Shown one piece after another: positions 35,951 to 43,882 of a stretch of DNA of 64,000 bases. The position numbers and the translations under genes were made by a program. Numbering within the stretch: the first letter of the stretch is position 1; each line of letters opens with the position of its first letter. The stretch comes from Scytonema sp035967975 (GTDB lineage: Bacteria; Cyanobacteriota; Cyanobacteriia; Cyanobacteriales; Nostocaceae). Under the pieces are notes generated by a model that was not told where the DNA came from, ran no database searches, and saw only the letters and a list, made by a program, of their open reading frames with translations. The DNA lies in NCBI GenBank assembly GCA_035967975.1, contig JAWQFQ010000018.1, positions 10,403-74,402 on the forward strand, written 5' to 3'.

Positions 35951-36350
35951 GTTTCCATTTTTAATCGACTTCATTGAAGCCAAAGCGTTTTTACTCGGGC
36001 TGTTTTGCGCTGCATTTGTTTAGTTTCCATTTTTAATCGACTTCATTGAAGCCAAAGTCTTTTATGTTCCTGTTAAATTTAGCAGGGATTTAAAGATTGT
36101 TTCCATTTTTAATCGACTTCATTGAAGCCAAAGTATCTAATATTTGGTGTGGTTCTTCGCCCCATGTTTGTGTTTCCATTTTTAATCGACTTCATTGAAG
36201 CCAAAGAATTATCCCAGTAGTTGCTGAGTTTAACTCTCAACTAGTTTCCATTTTTAATCGACTTCATTGAAGCCAAAGCAGGGTTAAGATAGCCCAGCAA
36301 ATGGGTTACAACTCAGTTTCCATTTTTAATCGACTTCATTGAAGCCAAAG
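35951..36350 (-). CRISPR. CRISPR array 3 (6 repeats, 5 spacers), variant repeat
   Basis: 35-bp repeats at 35951, 36023, 36099, 36172, 36244 and 36316. They match arrays 1 and 2 except for one base: ACTTCATTGAAGCC instead of ACTTCATAGAAGCC, in all six copies. Spacers are 37-41 bp. A degenerate relic (TTTATAGAAGCCCAAGAG near 35900) with the array 1/2-type base may be an old trailer repeat. Leader on the high-coordinate side. Confidence 0.97.
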
Positions 36351-36560
36351 GCTAGTCTCTGAAAGCTTTGCCCTGAGCTAAGTCTACAGCACTTTTTTGT
36401 GGGGTGCAAATCTTGCTTCAAATAAATGAGAATTTGTATCAATAAATTCATCATCTCAGCACCTTAAACCCTTAGCGGGAGAGTGATTTGTGGGATAGAA
36501 CGAAAGAATCAGGGTTTCAGCCATTGTGTCTATCCCACATAAACGTAAATTGAAAAAGTA
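36351..36560 (-). promoter_or_regulatory. Leader of CRISPR array 3
   Basis: Same leader as arrays 1 and 2 with more differences (GCTAGTCTCTGAAAGCTTTG...). The block CTACAGCACTTTTTTGTGGG and the end inverted repeat TGTGGGATAGA (36489-36499) / TCTATCCCACA (36529-36539) are kept. It ends next to the methyltransferase stop codon. Confidence 0.85.
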
Positions 36561-36573
36561 AAACATCTAGAAT

Positions 36574-38025
36574 TTACTGCGTTAGCTTACTTAACTTTTT
36601 CACAGCTGTTAGATTCAAGCTATTCAAGATACTTGATTTGATTGGGCGCTTTTCATCCCAAAAAATTAAGGATGAGTAAAAGTCCAATGCTGTCGGAGAA
36701 GTCAAAAGCTCATAGGTTGTGTATGCAGCTTGTTCATCATCAAAACTAAGAAAATAAACGGTATCATCAAACACTGTAGGCTTGCTATTTAACCGACCTA
36801 CCAATCTAAACTCTAATTTCTTGTATAGTCCACAGATAGCAATTTTCCAGGGTGCAAAAGTATATGAACCTATTCCAAAAATAGAAAACCGAGGATTGTT
36901 TTGATAGATTTTACTTTTTCTGTTATCCAAGTAGGTTGCATAAGACTCCAGATAACTCCATGTTTTAGGTGCTAGTGTTTTTATGCATTCTGTTGGTTCT
37001 CCTACAAATTTTTGAGTAACCAGAATATATTTATCGGTAGTTCTTATTCTATTTTGAGCTATGTCGGAACCTTTGATTAAAGGAAAGAGATATGTTTCTT
37101 CAATCTTAACTACTTCTCCCAGTCCATTTACTAAAGTATCATTAATCTGACGAAATTCCATAATTTTTGAACAATCATGCTTAATGCCAGAACGCCATTT
37201 TATATTAGCATTTATATCATATAGTTTACTTAGTTTATCAAAAGAATCTACATCTCTAATTAAAACATTGTTACGATACCCTATTCGATAATGATTTGAT
37301 TCTTCAAGACTAGCGAATACGTCACAAAAGTCTTTTCGCGAACTGGAATCGAACTGGCAGAATAATAAACAAGCTTCAACATCAGCATTAAAATATTTTT
37401 TTGTATTTATTTTAAAAGTAGAAAAAACAGAAATATTAAGTTGATTGGAATGGAGATAATTCAGTAACTTTCTGGAAACAGAAGCTTTACAAAGCATGGC
37501 AAGATAAGCATCTCGTTTCTGTAGCCATTGAATAGCCTGTATTAACATCCATTCAGAAATATCAAAATTACTTTTTCCTGTAATTGCATCTAAACTATTA
37601 TGATTTTGAAAATTCTTCTTATTGGGTAAATTTATACCATTAATCGTGCCTTGTTGAGAATTCGTTACCCAAGGGAAATTACCAATAACTAGTATCCTTT
37701 CATCTATGTTATGTATCATTGAAGTCCAGTTAAATTGGAAAAAATTTCCAGCTTTTAACTCAATTCTTTTATCTTGGAGAATTTGCCGTTTCTCTTCAAT
37801 TTCTCTTAGATAACTTTGGTTGATTTCTACGCCAATTATTTTATGGCTTGATTGAAACAACTTTGAAGCAGCTTCAATAAAATTACCGACTCCACAAGTT
37901 GGTTCAATTATGACATCAGGATGAACACCAAGTGCTAATAATTTCCGACAGACTTTCTTAGCTAGCTCTATTGGGGTCTGAAAATCTCCGTATTCTACTT
38001 TGATTTTATCAACAGTACGAATCAT
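36574..38025 (-). CDS. N6-adenine DNA methyltransferase-like protein
   Basis: 483 residues. Motif I 'DVIIEPTCGVGNFIEAASKL' near residue 38 binds S-adenosylmethionine; 'IIGVEINQSYL' is motif II; 'ERILVIGNFPWVTNSQQGTI' near residue 110 is the catalytic motif IV in the NFPW variant of NPPY. The C-terminal half ('LFPLIKGSDIAQNRIRTTDK', 'FAPWKIAICGLYKKLEFRLV', 'VYFLSFDDEQAAYTTYELL') resembles the target-recognition region of Eco57I-like enzymes. It probably belonged to a restriction-modification unit; the only candidate partner upstream is a short unrecognised frame. It lies directly upstream of the array 3 leader. Confidence 0.82.
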   Translation of the reverse strand: MIRTVDKIKVEYGDFQTPIELAKKVCRKLLALGVHPDVIIEPTCGVGNFIEAASKLFQSSHKIIGVEINQSYLREIEEKRQILQDKRIELKAGNFFQFNWTSMIHNIDERILVIGNFPWVTNSQQGTINGINLPNKKNFQNHNSLDAITGKSNFDISEWMLIQAIQWLQKRDAYLAMLCKASVSRKLLNYLHSNQLNISVFSTFKINTKKYFNADVEACLLFCQFDSSSRKDFCDVFASLEESNHYRIGYRNNVLIRDVDSFDKLSKLYDINANIKWRSGIKHDCSKIMEFRQINDTLVNGLGEVVKIEETYLFPLIKGSDIAQNRIRTTDKYILVTQKFVGEPTECIKTLAPKTWSYLESYATYLDNRKSKIYQNNPRFSIFGIGSYTFAPWKIAICGLYKKLEFRLVGRLNSKPTVFDDTVYFLSFDDEQAAYTTYELLTSPTALDFYSSLIFWDEKRPIKSSILNSLNLTAVKKLSKLTQ

Positions 38026-38073
38026 GGATTAGGTCTATAAACAGCAATTACACCATCTTCGAGATTAGCACGC

Positions 38074-38289
38074 TCAATCAATGACTCTTCCATATTGGAG
38101 TCTCCATTGCAAGGCAATGGAGATAGTTAAAAATCCTTGCACTGGAGGATTCTGTAGTATTTCATCTGCGATATTGGCTACCTCAATTTCATCAACTGGT
38201 AGATTGCGGTCTAGCATAAAAGCAATCAAGTCATCTTTATTACCTTCGTTATCTAAAATGTTACGGATTCCTCTATTCCGCTCCACCAA
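38074..38289 (-). CDS. Unrecognised fragment upstream of the methyltransferase
   Basis: 71 codons ('MVERNRGIRNILDNEGNKDD', 'LPVDEIEVANIADEILQNPP'). The composition looks genuine but no family is recognised and no ribosome site is seen; it may be the internal part of a decayed gene. A short frame in another register just downstream ends '...LEDGVIAVYRPNP' with its TGA overlapping the methyltransferase ATG, which suggests that a longer gene once ran into the methyltransferase and has since been frameshifted. Confidence 0.35.
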   Translation of the reverse strand: MVERNRGIRNILDNEGNKDDLIAFMLDRNLPVDEIEVANIADEILQNPPVQGFLTISIALQWRLQYGRVID

Positions 38290-38337
38290 CGCAGTGTTAG
38301 CTGGCTTTCTCCACCGACTGTCTTGGCTTTTCCTTTA

Positions 38338-38397
38338 CTAAGGTTCTTGAGCAAGGGCTAGGACACGCTGATATAGCTGGGGGCTGACGACGATCAT
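38338..38397 (-). pseudogene. PIN/DUF3368-type toxin remnant with internal deletion
   Basis: ATG overlaps the antitoxin stop (ATGA). The 19 codons read MIVVSPQLYQRVLALAQEP: the first five are the usual start of a DUF3368/PIN toxin (MIVVSDTS...), the rest resembles the usual C-terminus ('ISxxLYQxALxLA'). Everything between, including all PIN acidic residues but none of the ends, is missing. Confidence 0.7.
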
Positions 38398-38645
38398 AGC
38401 CAGCCTCGATCGCGCAGGTGCTGGAGATCCTGCTCAAATTCTTCCACATCGTAGTGGACACAAATGCCACGATCTGACAGCAGTTTTTGAAAGTCCATGA
38501 TTTCCATCCCGGCAATTTTGCTGGCGCGGCTGAGGGAAATCCGTTCTTGCTCAAACAGGGCAATGGCAATCTCCCGGAGCCAATCGCTCTGGTTAAAAGT
38601 TTCGGTCTGGCTAAGGCTATCAGGTAGGTTCAGGGTAATTTGCAT
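38383..38645 (-). repeat. 263-bp near-identical direct repeat, copy 1
   Basis: Same length as 42866-43128 with about three base differences (GACGACGATC versus GACAACGATC, GATCGCGCAG versus GATCACGCAG, GGAGATCCTG versus GGACATCCTG). Similarity ends sharply at the antitoxin ATG on one side and a few codons into the toxin on the other. Confidence 0.9.
38394..38645 (-). CDS. UPF0175 antitoxin, copy 1
   Basis: 83 residues from the ATG at 38645, which has a good ribosome site (GAGGGCAACCC). 'LNLPDSLSQTETFNQSDWLR', 'EIAIALFEQERISLSRASKI' and 'AGMEIMDFQKLLSDRGICVH' are standard for UPF0175 proteins, which pair with DUF3368 PIN toxins. The toxin that should follow is reduced to a 19-codon remnant. 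Nearly identical to copy 2 at 42877-43128 (one residue differs: DLQH versus DVQH). Both copies flank cmr2 in the same orientation. Confidence 0.85.
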   Translation of the reverse strand: MQITLNLPDSLSQTETFNQSDWLREIAIALFEQERISLSRASKIAGMEIMDFQKLLSDRGICVHYDVEEFEQDLQHLRDRGWL

Positions 38646-38728
38646 TGGGTTGCCCTCACGCACTCACCTTTCATTTTAAGATTTCGGTGGCTAAGGTTGT
38701 GTAGGAGAAAGTTGGGATTAATTAGAGC

Positions 38729-41700
38729 TTACCTTTCCCACCCCATCTCCTGTCGTCGTCGCGACACTAAAAAAGCACTCAACCGCAATAACTTTGCCAT
38801 ATCCTCTGGTGTAGCACCTAACGCCTGCTCTTTATCGGCTTGCTGTTTGGCACTCCAAGCCCATTGTTCCCAAGCATCAAACCACCGTAGTAAAGCAGAT
38901 TCCACAGACTTTGGCAATTGCTCATCCCGACTAGCTATGACTACTTTCGCCACCTTCCGAAACAGCCGACTATCCTCAGTAACATCTGCGTGACGTGGTA
39001 GTTCCTCAGCTAAACGATATAGTAAAGGACTAAAGTCTATTTGTTTGTAAGCTTGCAAAAAATTCCACCATCGGGGTAAAAGATGACCTTTCATCAAAGC
39101 TTCTAGAGTATTACCAGAACCATAAATCACCCGAAAGCACAAACCATCTTTAACCGGAATAATCATTCTCCCTTTTGGGGATTTTCTACCCAATAACTTC
39201 TTAGCTCGTTCTTTCTCCGCCTCCCATATATTTTCCAACACTGTAGGCAAAGGAACACTCTTGTGAGCGATCGCAATACCCAAACTCATAGTCGCACCCC
39301 TACCCATAGTAAACAAAGGTCGGTTTGGAAATTCCTTTGGTCTAGTAGACTGGTCTTGCCATTGCCAGTATCCTCCTTGGCTGTTAAACTGATTCTCTGG
39401 GTCTACTGCACCACACCAAGCTGCCCGTAAGGAACGCAAAAACCCTGGTAAATCAGCCAGTGGTAGTGCAGCCATTACATCATCACCACCACTATAAATA
39501 ACCCGTCCACAAAAACGTTGCTCTGTAATATAAGGCACTAAGCGATTAGAAAAATCCAGTAACGCCCGATTCAACCCTACGTGGGTAGCAGGTCCCATGC
39601 GTTTTTTAGTTCTAAGTAATTCACCCCAAGCTTCATCTTCAATATGACTGCGGTCAACCAATTCTGAAACAATATAATCTGTGTAATTCTTCAACTTACT
39701 ACCAGTGACATACTGCCCCATACCATCACCATCCGCCAGCACCAAAACCCACCAGTCCGCTGGACTGCCATCACCGAAGTGTTCTTTTTGCACACCGTCT
39801 ACAGCAGTACGTAAGACCGCTGTTTCTGATGGATTCAGTCCCATGTCATCCGCCAACCACTTACTAGAGAACATAACACCGTTGTAACCATTGCCATAGT
39901 TTTCTAATGTTTCCAATGCAGCATCTGCGCGACGGACTTGAAAAGGACGACGGGTACGCGAACAAAATACATCATGCTTCAACCGGAGTTGTTGGTATAC
40001 CTGAGTTCGTAAGTCAGACCAAAAGTTTTGAATCTGTCTGGGATGATGACTAGCAAAATGTGCCGCAGCAATAGAACAGAGATTCGGAAAGCGGATTAAT
40101 CCTTCATAATCATTATCAAATTCATCAAGCTTAATACCCAGATTCTTCGCTATATTTCCATGTTTCCATGCCAAACGCTTAGTTAGTTCAATAGCATTAA
40201 GTTTCTCAGAACCATTAAACACCCCTGGATAAGCAATAGGCATAACCCGCCAGAATAACCGCATCGACTCCAACGGTAACCCCAATCCATTTTGAAAATT
40301 TTGATAGAGAAACCGAGGATGCAAGGCGCTATACTGACCAGATAGAGTGGAACGCTCTCCTGATGCTACAGGAATTTCCCATACACGAGTGTTCTTAATG
40401 GACTGAATTGCATGACCAAGTCGCGCCTGATAACTTCCCCACCAAGTCCCGACATTAAGCGTTTTATATGCTTGTCGTTCTGCCTCGGTTGGCAGTTTCA
40501 TTTTAGTGTCTGCTATCCGATTTTGAGCATTCTCCCATTCCAGATTTCTAGGAGTTGTTGTCACTTCTAAATCTGTGTCTGGACTACCCAAAGGAACAGC
40601 AACAAAGTAAGTTTCCCACGAATGCTTAATTTGTGACTCCCAGAGTTTATTCCATTCCCAACATCCACCGTGACGCAATTGTTGCAGTTCTGCTTTGTAA
40701 GGGTTGAGGTTTTCAAAACTCGTAAATTCAGATGCAATCTCTTCCCAAACTTGATTAAGACTGGCATCATCTTTAACTAAATTGCGGACAGTATCTTTAA
40801 CATGGTTGCGAACTTCACAACTGATTTCATACCAATGGTTTTTGAGAGTCTTTTCTAAATCTTTTCCAAGGCTAACAGCATATTCTTTACTTGGTACAAC
40901 AGCAGTAATCACATTAGGAAACCCGGCTGTAGACAAACTTTGGGAATGTTTGTTTATAAATTTGGTAGCAGGGTCAGTTCCTTCGTATTTTCTAAACTCT
41001 TCCTGAAATTCTGAGTAGTTTTTAACAATTAATGCATCAATAATTTCTTGACTCCATAAAGAAGGCGTAATCACTGCATCTGGTCCGTAGAGTTCAGCAA
41101 TTCGCCAACAGAGGATAGCGCTAAGGTAGTGTAACAGATAGGAACCCGCCCAAAAATCGAGAAACTTACGTGAAGATTTAATAAACTCCTGAACAGGGGA
41201 AAAAGTAAATATTAGTAAATAAGGATGTTGAACCGAGTCTTGAAGCTGCCAATCTTTAGGAAACATTGCTCCAACTAACGCGGACACCGTACTGTTATAA
41301 CTTGATTGAGGACAGTCAGGCAATATAGAGTGAGCAGGAGTCAACAGATTTATCCCCAATGATGCCAGCAAATTTGGATAAAACCGCCAACACCACCAGA
41401 AAAGTCTTACCAAATTTTCTGGATCATCTTCTGCTTTATCTGGAATACGGATGCGTGCAAAAGCTGCTTGAATTTGTTGTGCTATCTGCTCAGATTGCTG
41501 GTATTGTGTGTTAGGTAAGCTTATTTCTCTAGATTGACCACTAAGGGGATGTCTAATTTCTGGTTGAGTTGCATTGTTCTTCTTTGGGTTTAGATTCACC
41601 CGGTCAGAAGAACTACTGACTGCACCTGCTTTACAGCCTTGTTTCTGCCACCATTGATTCAAATCATCAATTGCTAAAAAAGGCAAATGTTGACATATCT

Positions 41701-41764
41701 TGCTTTCTGTGCTAATGGTAGATTCCCTGAGTAGAGCGTATAACTTGCGCTGATTAACATCCAT
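38729..41764 (-). CDS. cmr2: Cmr2 / Cas10, large subunit of the type III-B complex
   Basis: 1011 residues. 'YLLIFTFSPVQEFIKSSRKF' and 'LDFWAGSYLLHYLSAILCWR' around residues 190-230 are the conserved Cmr2 entry region. 'WWVLVLADGDGMGQYVTGSK' lies in palm 1, and 'RVIYSGGDDVMAALPLADLP' near residue 758 carries the GGDD cyclase motif that makes cyclic oligoadenylate from ATP. 'FTMGRGATMSLGIAIAHKSV' follows. I see no HD nuclease motif in the N-terminal part, so DNA cleavage by this subunit is doubtful. It lies apart from the other cmr genes, separated by an antitoxin, the methyltransferase and array 3. Confidence 0.93.
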   Translation of the reverse strand: MDVNQRKLYALLRESTISTESKICQHLPFLAIDDLNQWWQKQGCKAGAVSSSSDRVNLNPKKNNATQPEIRHPLSGQSREISLPNTQYQQSEQIAQQIQAAFARIRIPDKAEDDPENLVRLFWWCWRFYPNLLASLGINLLTPAHSILPDCPQSSYNSTVSALVGAMFPKDWQLQDSVQHPYLLIFTFSPVQEFIKSSRKFLDFWAGSYLLHYLSAILCWRIAELYGPDAVITPSLWSQEIIDALIVKNYSEFQEEFRKYEGTDPATKFINKHSQSLSTAGFPNVITAVVPSKEYAVSLGKDLEKTLKNHWYEISCEVRNHVKDTVRNLVKDDASLNQVWEEIASEFTSFENLNPYKAELQQLRHGGCWEWNKLWESQIKHSWETYFVAVPLGSPDTDLEVTTTPRNLEWENAQNRIADTKMKLPTEAERQAYKTLNVGTWWGSYQARLGHAIQSIKNTRVWEIPVASGERSTLSGQYSALHPRFLYQNFQNGLGLPLESMRLFWRVMPIAYPGVFNGSEKLNAIELTKRLAWKHGNIAKNLGIKLDEFDNDYEGLIRFPNLCSIAAAHFASHHPRQIQNFWSDLRTQVYQQLRLKHDVFCSRTRRPFQVRRADAALETLENYGNGYNGVMFSSKWLADDMGLNPSETAVLRTAVDGVQKEHFGDGSPADWWVLVLADGDGMGQYVTGSKLKNYTDYIVSELVDRSHIEDEAWGELLRTKKRMGPATHVGLNRALLDFSNRLVPYITEQRFCGRVIYSGGDDVMAALPLADLPGFLRSLRAAWCGAVDPENQFNSQGGYWQWQDQSTRPKEFPNRPLFTMGRGATMSLGIAIAHKSVPLPTVLENIWEAEKERAKKLLGRKSPKGRMIIPVKDGLCFRVIYGSGNTLEALMKGHLLPRWWNFLQAYKQIDFSPLLYRLAEELPRHADVTEDSRLFRKVAKVVIASRDEQLPKSVESALLRWFDAWEQWAWSAKQQADKEQALGATPEDMAKLLRLSAFLVSRRRQEMGWER

Positions 41765-42262
41765 ATACTTCTACCTGGTACTAGTCGTTTGTGTGTATTT
41801 TTTGATTCATACTAACTTAATTGCAGTCAAAGTGAAGCAGAGGAGTAAACCTCATGCTTAAAAAGCAGTGTAGATACACCGATTGCATCAGTTCTGAGTA
41901 CTTTTTGTTTTAGTTAGTGCTTTGTACTGTGTTTTGTTTACACTGAAAAAGGCTCATCTATCTCCACTCTTTACGTTTGGTATAAACAATTTAACACCCT
42001 CAAAATCTATTTTGAAAGCTTTTCATGCGAACAACCAAGCGTTCTCATCTGGTGGGCTATCACACTATAGTGATTTCCACGTTCGTAAGGTACGCCAAAG
42101 AAATAATTAACCGTAGATGTTGGCATCAGCCTTGCTACGTGGATAAATTTGTACTCAGTAGACTAAGAAATGTTATGTTATTTCGTTATTCGCATGAGTG
42201 ACTAGACAACTTATAGGTTACAAACGTAGTATAAATTGGCTCCTTCAGCACAAAATATCGAA
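41765..42262. other. Divergent intergenic region between cmr2 and the kinase fragment
   Basis: About 500 bp, AT-rich. It must contain the cmr2 promoter. A 62-codon plus-strand frame at 41922 has no family features. No repeat or hairpin of note was found. Confidence 0.4.
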
Positions 42263-42664
42263 ATGTCCGCTATTTGTCACTTTTTAATTGGTATTCCTGG
42301 TTCGGGAAAATCCACTCTTGCTAATCACTGGTGTCAACAAAATCCTAATCTGATAATGGTTTCCACCGATATGATTCGTGCGGAATTGTTTGGAGATGAA
42401 CATATTCAGGGTGAATGGAAGTTAGTTGAGACGGAGGTGTTGAACAGAGTACAAGTGGCGATCGCTGCTGGATGTTCAGTCATATATGATGCTACTAATG
42501 CTAAACGTGCTTGGCGAATAGATATATTACAAAAGTTTGCCAGTGTTGGCGCAGATACCTGGATATGTTGGTATTTAAAAATACCTTTACAGGAGTGTTA
42601 CCATAGAAATCGCCAGCGACAAAGACAAGTAGATCGAGAAATTATTGCTAGTTATGTCAGTTAA
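42263..42664 (+). pseudogene. P-loop kinase (polynucleotide-kinase-like), C-terminally truncated
   Basis: Start at the ATG 42263 ('MSAICHFLIGIPGSGKSTLA'); an upstream frame adds nothing conserved. Walker A is GIPGSGKST. 'MVSTDMIRAELFGDEHIQGE', 'VIYDATNAKRAWRIDILQKF' and 'WICWYLKIPLQECYHRNRQR' follow the order of small AAA_33/zeta-like kinases. Family members continue with a lid and more residues; this one stops at 'IIASYVS'. The next bases, in another frame, code for the end of a WYL protein, so the gene appears to be joined to a second gene by deletion. Confidence 0.65.
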
Positions 42665-42807
42665 CTTTACCACATTGGTCAATTAATGATTTTGAACTCA
42701 AACGGTGGATTGTTGGATTTGGAGATAACATTAAAGTGATAAAACCAGTAGAGATAGCCAACCAAATCAAGTTAATGGGCAATACAATTAGTCAAGTTTA
42801 TCAGTGA
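42662..42807 (+). pseudogene. C-terminal remnant of a WYL-domain regulator
   Basis: Directly after the kinase stop the frame reads 'LPHWSINDFELKRWIVGFGD', 'NIKVIKPVEIANQIKLMGNT', 'ISQVYQ' and then a stop. This is the typical end of a WYL-domain protein ('...RWILGFG..VKVLEP..L...I'). The N-terminal helix-turn-helix and the WYL core are absent. WYL proteins often regulate CRISPR-Cas and other defence genes, so this may be the remains of the local regulator. Confidence 0.65.
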
Positions 42808-42823
42808 AGTGTTGGAAGCGGTA

Positions 42824-42880
42824 TTAACCCAAGTCAATGGCAAGATTAGAGAGGGCGGAGGTATCGCTGACAACGATCAT
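42824..42880 (-). pseudogene. PIN/DUF3368-type toxin remnant, truncated after 18 codons
   Basis: The ATG overlaps the stop of antitoxin copy 2. It reads MIVVSDTSALSNLAIDLG and stops. The first fifteen residues are a normal PIN-domain start with the first acidic residue (Asp6). The remainder of the toxin is missing, so it is broken in a different way from the copy beside antitoxin 1. Confidence 0.7.
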
Positions 42881-43128
42881 AGCCAGCCTCGATCACGCAG
42901 GTGCTGGACATCCTGCTCAAATTCTTCCACATCGTAGTGGACACAAATGCCACGATCTGACAGCAGTTTTTGAAAGTCCATGATTTCCATCCCGGCAATT
43001 TTGCTGGCGCGGCTGAGGGAAATCCGTTCTTGCTCAAACAGGGCAATGGCAATCTCCCGGAGCCAATCGCTCTGGTTAAAAGTTTCGGTCTGGCTAAGGC
43101 TATCAGGTAGGTTCAGGGTAATTTGCAT
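42866..43128 (-). repeat. 263-bp near-identical direct repeat, copy 2
   Basis: Partner of 38383-38645, same orientation, 4.5 kb apart, enclosing cmr2 and the kinase/WYL remnants. Homologous recombination between them would delete cmr2. Confidence 0.9.
42877..43128 (-). CDS. UPF0175 antitoxin, copy 2
   Basis: 83 residues, 'MQITLNLPDSLSQTETFNQS' onward, differing from copy 1 by one residue. Unlike copy 1 the region upstream of its ATG (AATTCGTAAACTT) has no ribosome-binding sequence, because the repeated segment ends exactly at the ATG. It may therefore not be translated efficiently. The following toxin is cut to 18 codons. Confidence 0.75.
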   Translation of the reverse strand: MQITLNLPDSLSQTETFNQSDWLREIAIALFEQERISLSRASKIAGMEIMDFQKLLSDRGICVHYDVEEFEQDVQHLRDRGWL

Positions 43129-43249
43129 AAGTTTACGAATTCAGAAGTTAGAAGCCAACTAACCACTAACAACTAACCACTAACAGCCCTTACAGATAGT
43201 TATGTTTATTTACGCGACCTTGGTAAAGATTTTTAACACCCCAGAATTG

Positions 43250-43747
43250 TTAGCTTAGTAGTGAAGCACATCGATGTACCATTGCTGCCCGACTATCCAC
43301 ACTAAGCTTAGCGAAAATACGACGTAAATGGGTAGAGACAGTCCATTCACTAATACAAAGCTGACTAGCAATTTGCTTGTTAGGCTTTCCTAAAGCAACC
43401 AACTTGACGATTTGAAGTTCTCGTTGTGTTAGGAGAAGAGAAATATCGGGTTTGGTGTCGAGAGTTTCGTAATTTTCAGCCCTGATGATTGCACAAAGCT
43501 CTCCATTCACAGTGAAATGAATATTTTCTGGTAGCGACGAAATTTGGGAAACAGCAGTTAAATTAGCCTCTGTAGAATTATCAGCTTTATTGTCAAGATG
43601 AATCACCAGAAAATGATAGTTTCTCAGATAGAATTCCCCGACAATTTTGGGAACAGAATTTATCTCTATTCTCTCAGTCTGAGGAAACTCCTCTTGCGGC
43701 TCTTTCATGGCTATACCTTCGGCATCAGCTTTGATTGAAATATTCAA
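43250..43747 (-). CDS. LuxR/NarL-type helix-turn-helix regulator
   Basis: 165 residues. The C-terminal part 'LLLTQRELQIVKLVALGKPN', 'KQIASQLCISEWTVSTHLRR' and 'IFAKLSVDSRAAMVHRCASL' is a complete LuxR-type DNA-binding domain. The N-terminal ~100 residues are not a receiver domain: there is no phosphorylation site pattern; 'KIVGEFYLRNYHFLVIHLDN' and 'FTVNGELCAIIRAENYETLD' suggest a small alpha/beta sensor found in related cyanobacterial regulators. It stands at the downstream end of the 43-52 kb leftward gene series and might control it, which is inference from position only. Confidence 0.8.
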   Translation of the reverse strand: MNISIKADAEGIAMKEPQEEFPQTERIEINSVPKIVGEFYLRNYHFLVIHLDNKADNSTEANLTAVSQISSLPENIHFTVNGELCAIIRAENYETLDTKPDISLLLTQRELQIVKLVALGKPNKQIASQLCISEWTVSTHLRRIFAKLSVDSRAAMVHRCASLLS

Positions 43748-43882
43748 AGCAACCTACTTCTATTTCAGAAATATGCTATGTTTTTTTAAAAAAATTAAAA
43801 TTAGTTAAAAATTTTAATAAAACTACATTTTAATTCATTTTCAGCATGAAAACTTCTCAGATAATGCTGGCTCAAGTTAAAC

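Noticed and set aside
20765..36350. Possible self-targeting by spacers against genes in this window
   Set aside because: I compared spacers by eye with the surrounding genes and noticed no match; a proper search is needed to exclude it.
38297..38569. Minus-strand 90-codon frame across antitoxin copy 1
   Set aside because: It is an alternate frame of the antitoxin; the same shadow appears at copy 2.
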